NCBI GenBank assembly: GCA_030604345.1
Contig: JAUVWB010000129.1
Coordinates: 1 to 5,639, forward strand
DNA from: Desulfofustis sp.
GTDB lineage: Bacteria > Desulfobacterota > Desulfobulbia > Desulfobulbales > Desulfocapsaceae
DNA: 5,639 bases
Direction: 5' to 3'
The notes under the pieces are model-generated. The model made no database searches. It was not told the DNA's origin and was given only the letters and a program-made list of their open reading frames with translations. Below, piece after piece: positions 5,371-5,639 of this stretch (its first letter is position 1; each line of letters begins with the position of its first letter). Position numbers and translations under genes: made by a program.

Positions 5371-5639
5371 ATGAAACGGTTGCTCTGGGCAGCGGGGCTT
5401 TCATGCCTGATTCATGGCTCCCTTGTTTATTTCTATCGAGATCTGCCCTCGCTGTCCGGATCGTCGAAAAGAGAGCCCGCAAAACACCTTTCTTTGCAAC
5501 TCGCTACGCTTCAGTCCACAGCTCTCCCCGCTCCTGCTCATACTCCTTCGCAGCACCTGACTTCTTCATATCTGGAAGGCGTTACTCCTGAACAAGCGTC
5601 ATCCCTCCCTGCCATAAAGAAGACAAAAATTCGTGAATC
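5371..5639 (+). CDS. tonB: TonB energy transducer, 5' part (cut by window end)
   Basis: The frame from ATG 5371 is open to the window end (89 complete codons). It begins MKRLLWAAGLSCLIHGSLVYFY, a single N-terminal membrane anchor (about 4-22). It contains S11-x-x-x-H15, the motif that matches Ser16/His20 of E. coli TonB, which contact ExbB/ExbD. After it come about 65 polar, Pro-, Ser- and Ala-rich residues, as in the periplasmic spacer of TonB. The C-terminal domain that grips the receptor's TonB box lies outside the window. The start is 1 nt after the exbD stop with only a weak AGG before it, so translation is probably coupled to exbD. Position after btuB-exbB-exbD strongly supports TonB. 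The other frame here (5403-5591) has no such features. Confidence 0.88.
   Translation, partial: MKRLLWAAGLSCLIHGSLVYFYRDLPSLSGSSKREPAKHLSLQLATLQSTALPAPAHTPSQHLTSSYLEGVTPEQASSLPAIKKTKIRE

Overview
The window looks like chromosomal DNA of a Gram-negative bacterium. An outer-membrane receptor with a TonB/ExbB/ExbD motor requires an outer membrane. The style of the first two genes (a PEP-synthase-like C-terminal region, then a phosphatase fused to a cysteine-cluster domain) most resembles Desulfobacterota (the former sulfate- or metal-reducing deltaproteobacteria). That placement is an inference from family resemblance, not a database result. All supported genes are on the + strand.

Left part (1-1799, GC-rich): the 3' end of a PEP/pyruvate-binding, PpsA-like protein is followed 7 nt later by a two-domain protein. 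That protein has an N-terminal dual-specificity phosphatase with an intact HCxxGxxRT loop and a C-terminal YkgJ-like cysteine-cluster domain. The two genes look co-transcribed.

Middle (1800-2325, non-coding): a 140-nt dispersed repeat (copy A) starts at the stop codon of the phosphatase gene. It is followed by a weak promoter candidate, a full cobalamin (B12) riboswitch aptamer closed by a perfect 8-bp P1 helix (2031-2198), and an expression platform ending in a strong intrinsic terminator (2257-2291). A 7-nt segment inside the aptamer is perfectly complementary to the 5' arm of the terminator, which suggests an ON/OFF transcriptional switch.

Right part (2326-5639, about 50% GC): a riboswitch-controlled cassette of a BtuB-like TonB-dependent receptor, ExbB, ExbD and the 5' part of TonB. 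The logic is a self-contained B12 uptake unit: when B12 is low the terminator is bypassed, and the receptor is made together with its own inner-membrane proton-driven motor. A second copy (B) of the 140-nt repeat lies between exbB and exbD. It supplies the last three codons and the stop of exbB and opens an unusual 154-nt gap in a normally tight gene pair.

The most interesting points are the repeat pair and its effect on exbB, the coupling of a full Ton motor to a B12 riboswitch, the phosphatase/cysteine-cluster fusion, and a Gln in ExbB where E. coli has the key Glu176. Nothing here proves a wholly new system. The repeat family is the least explained element.
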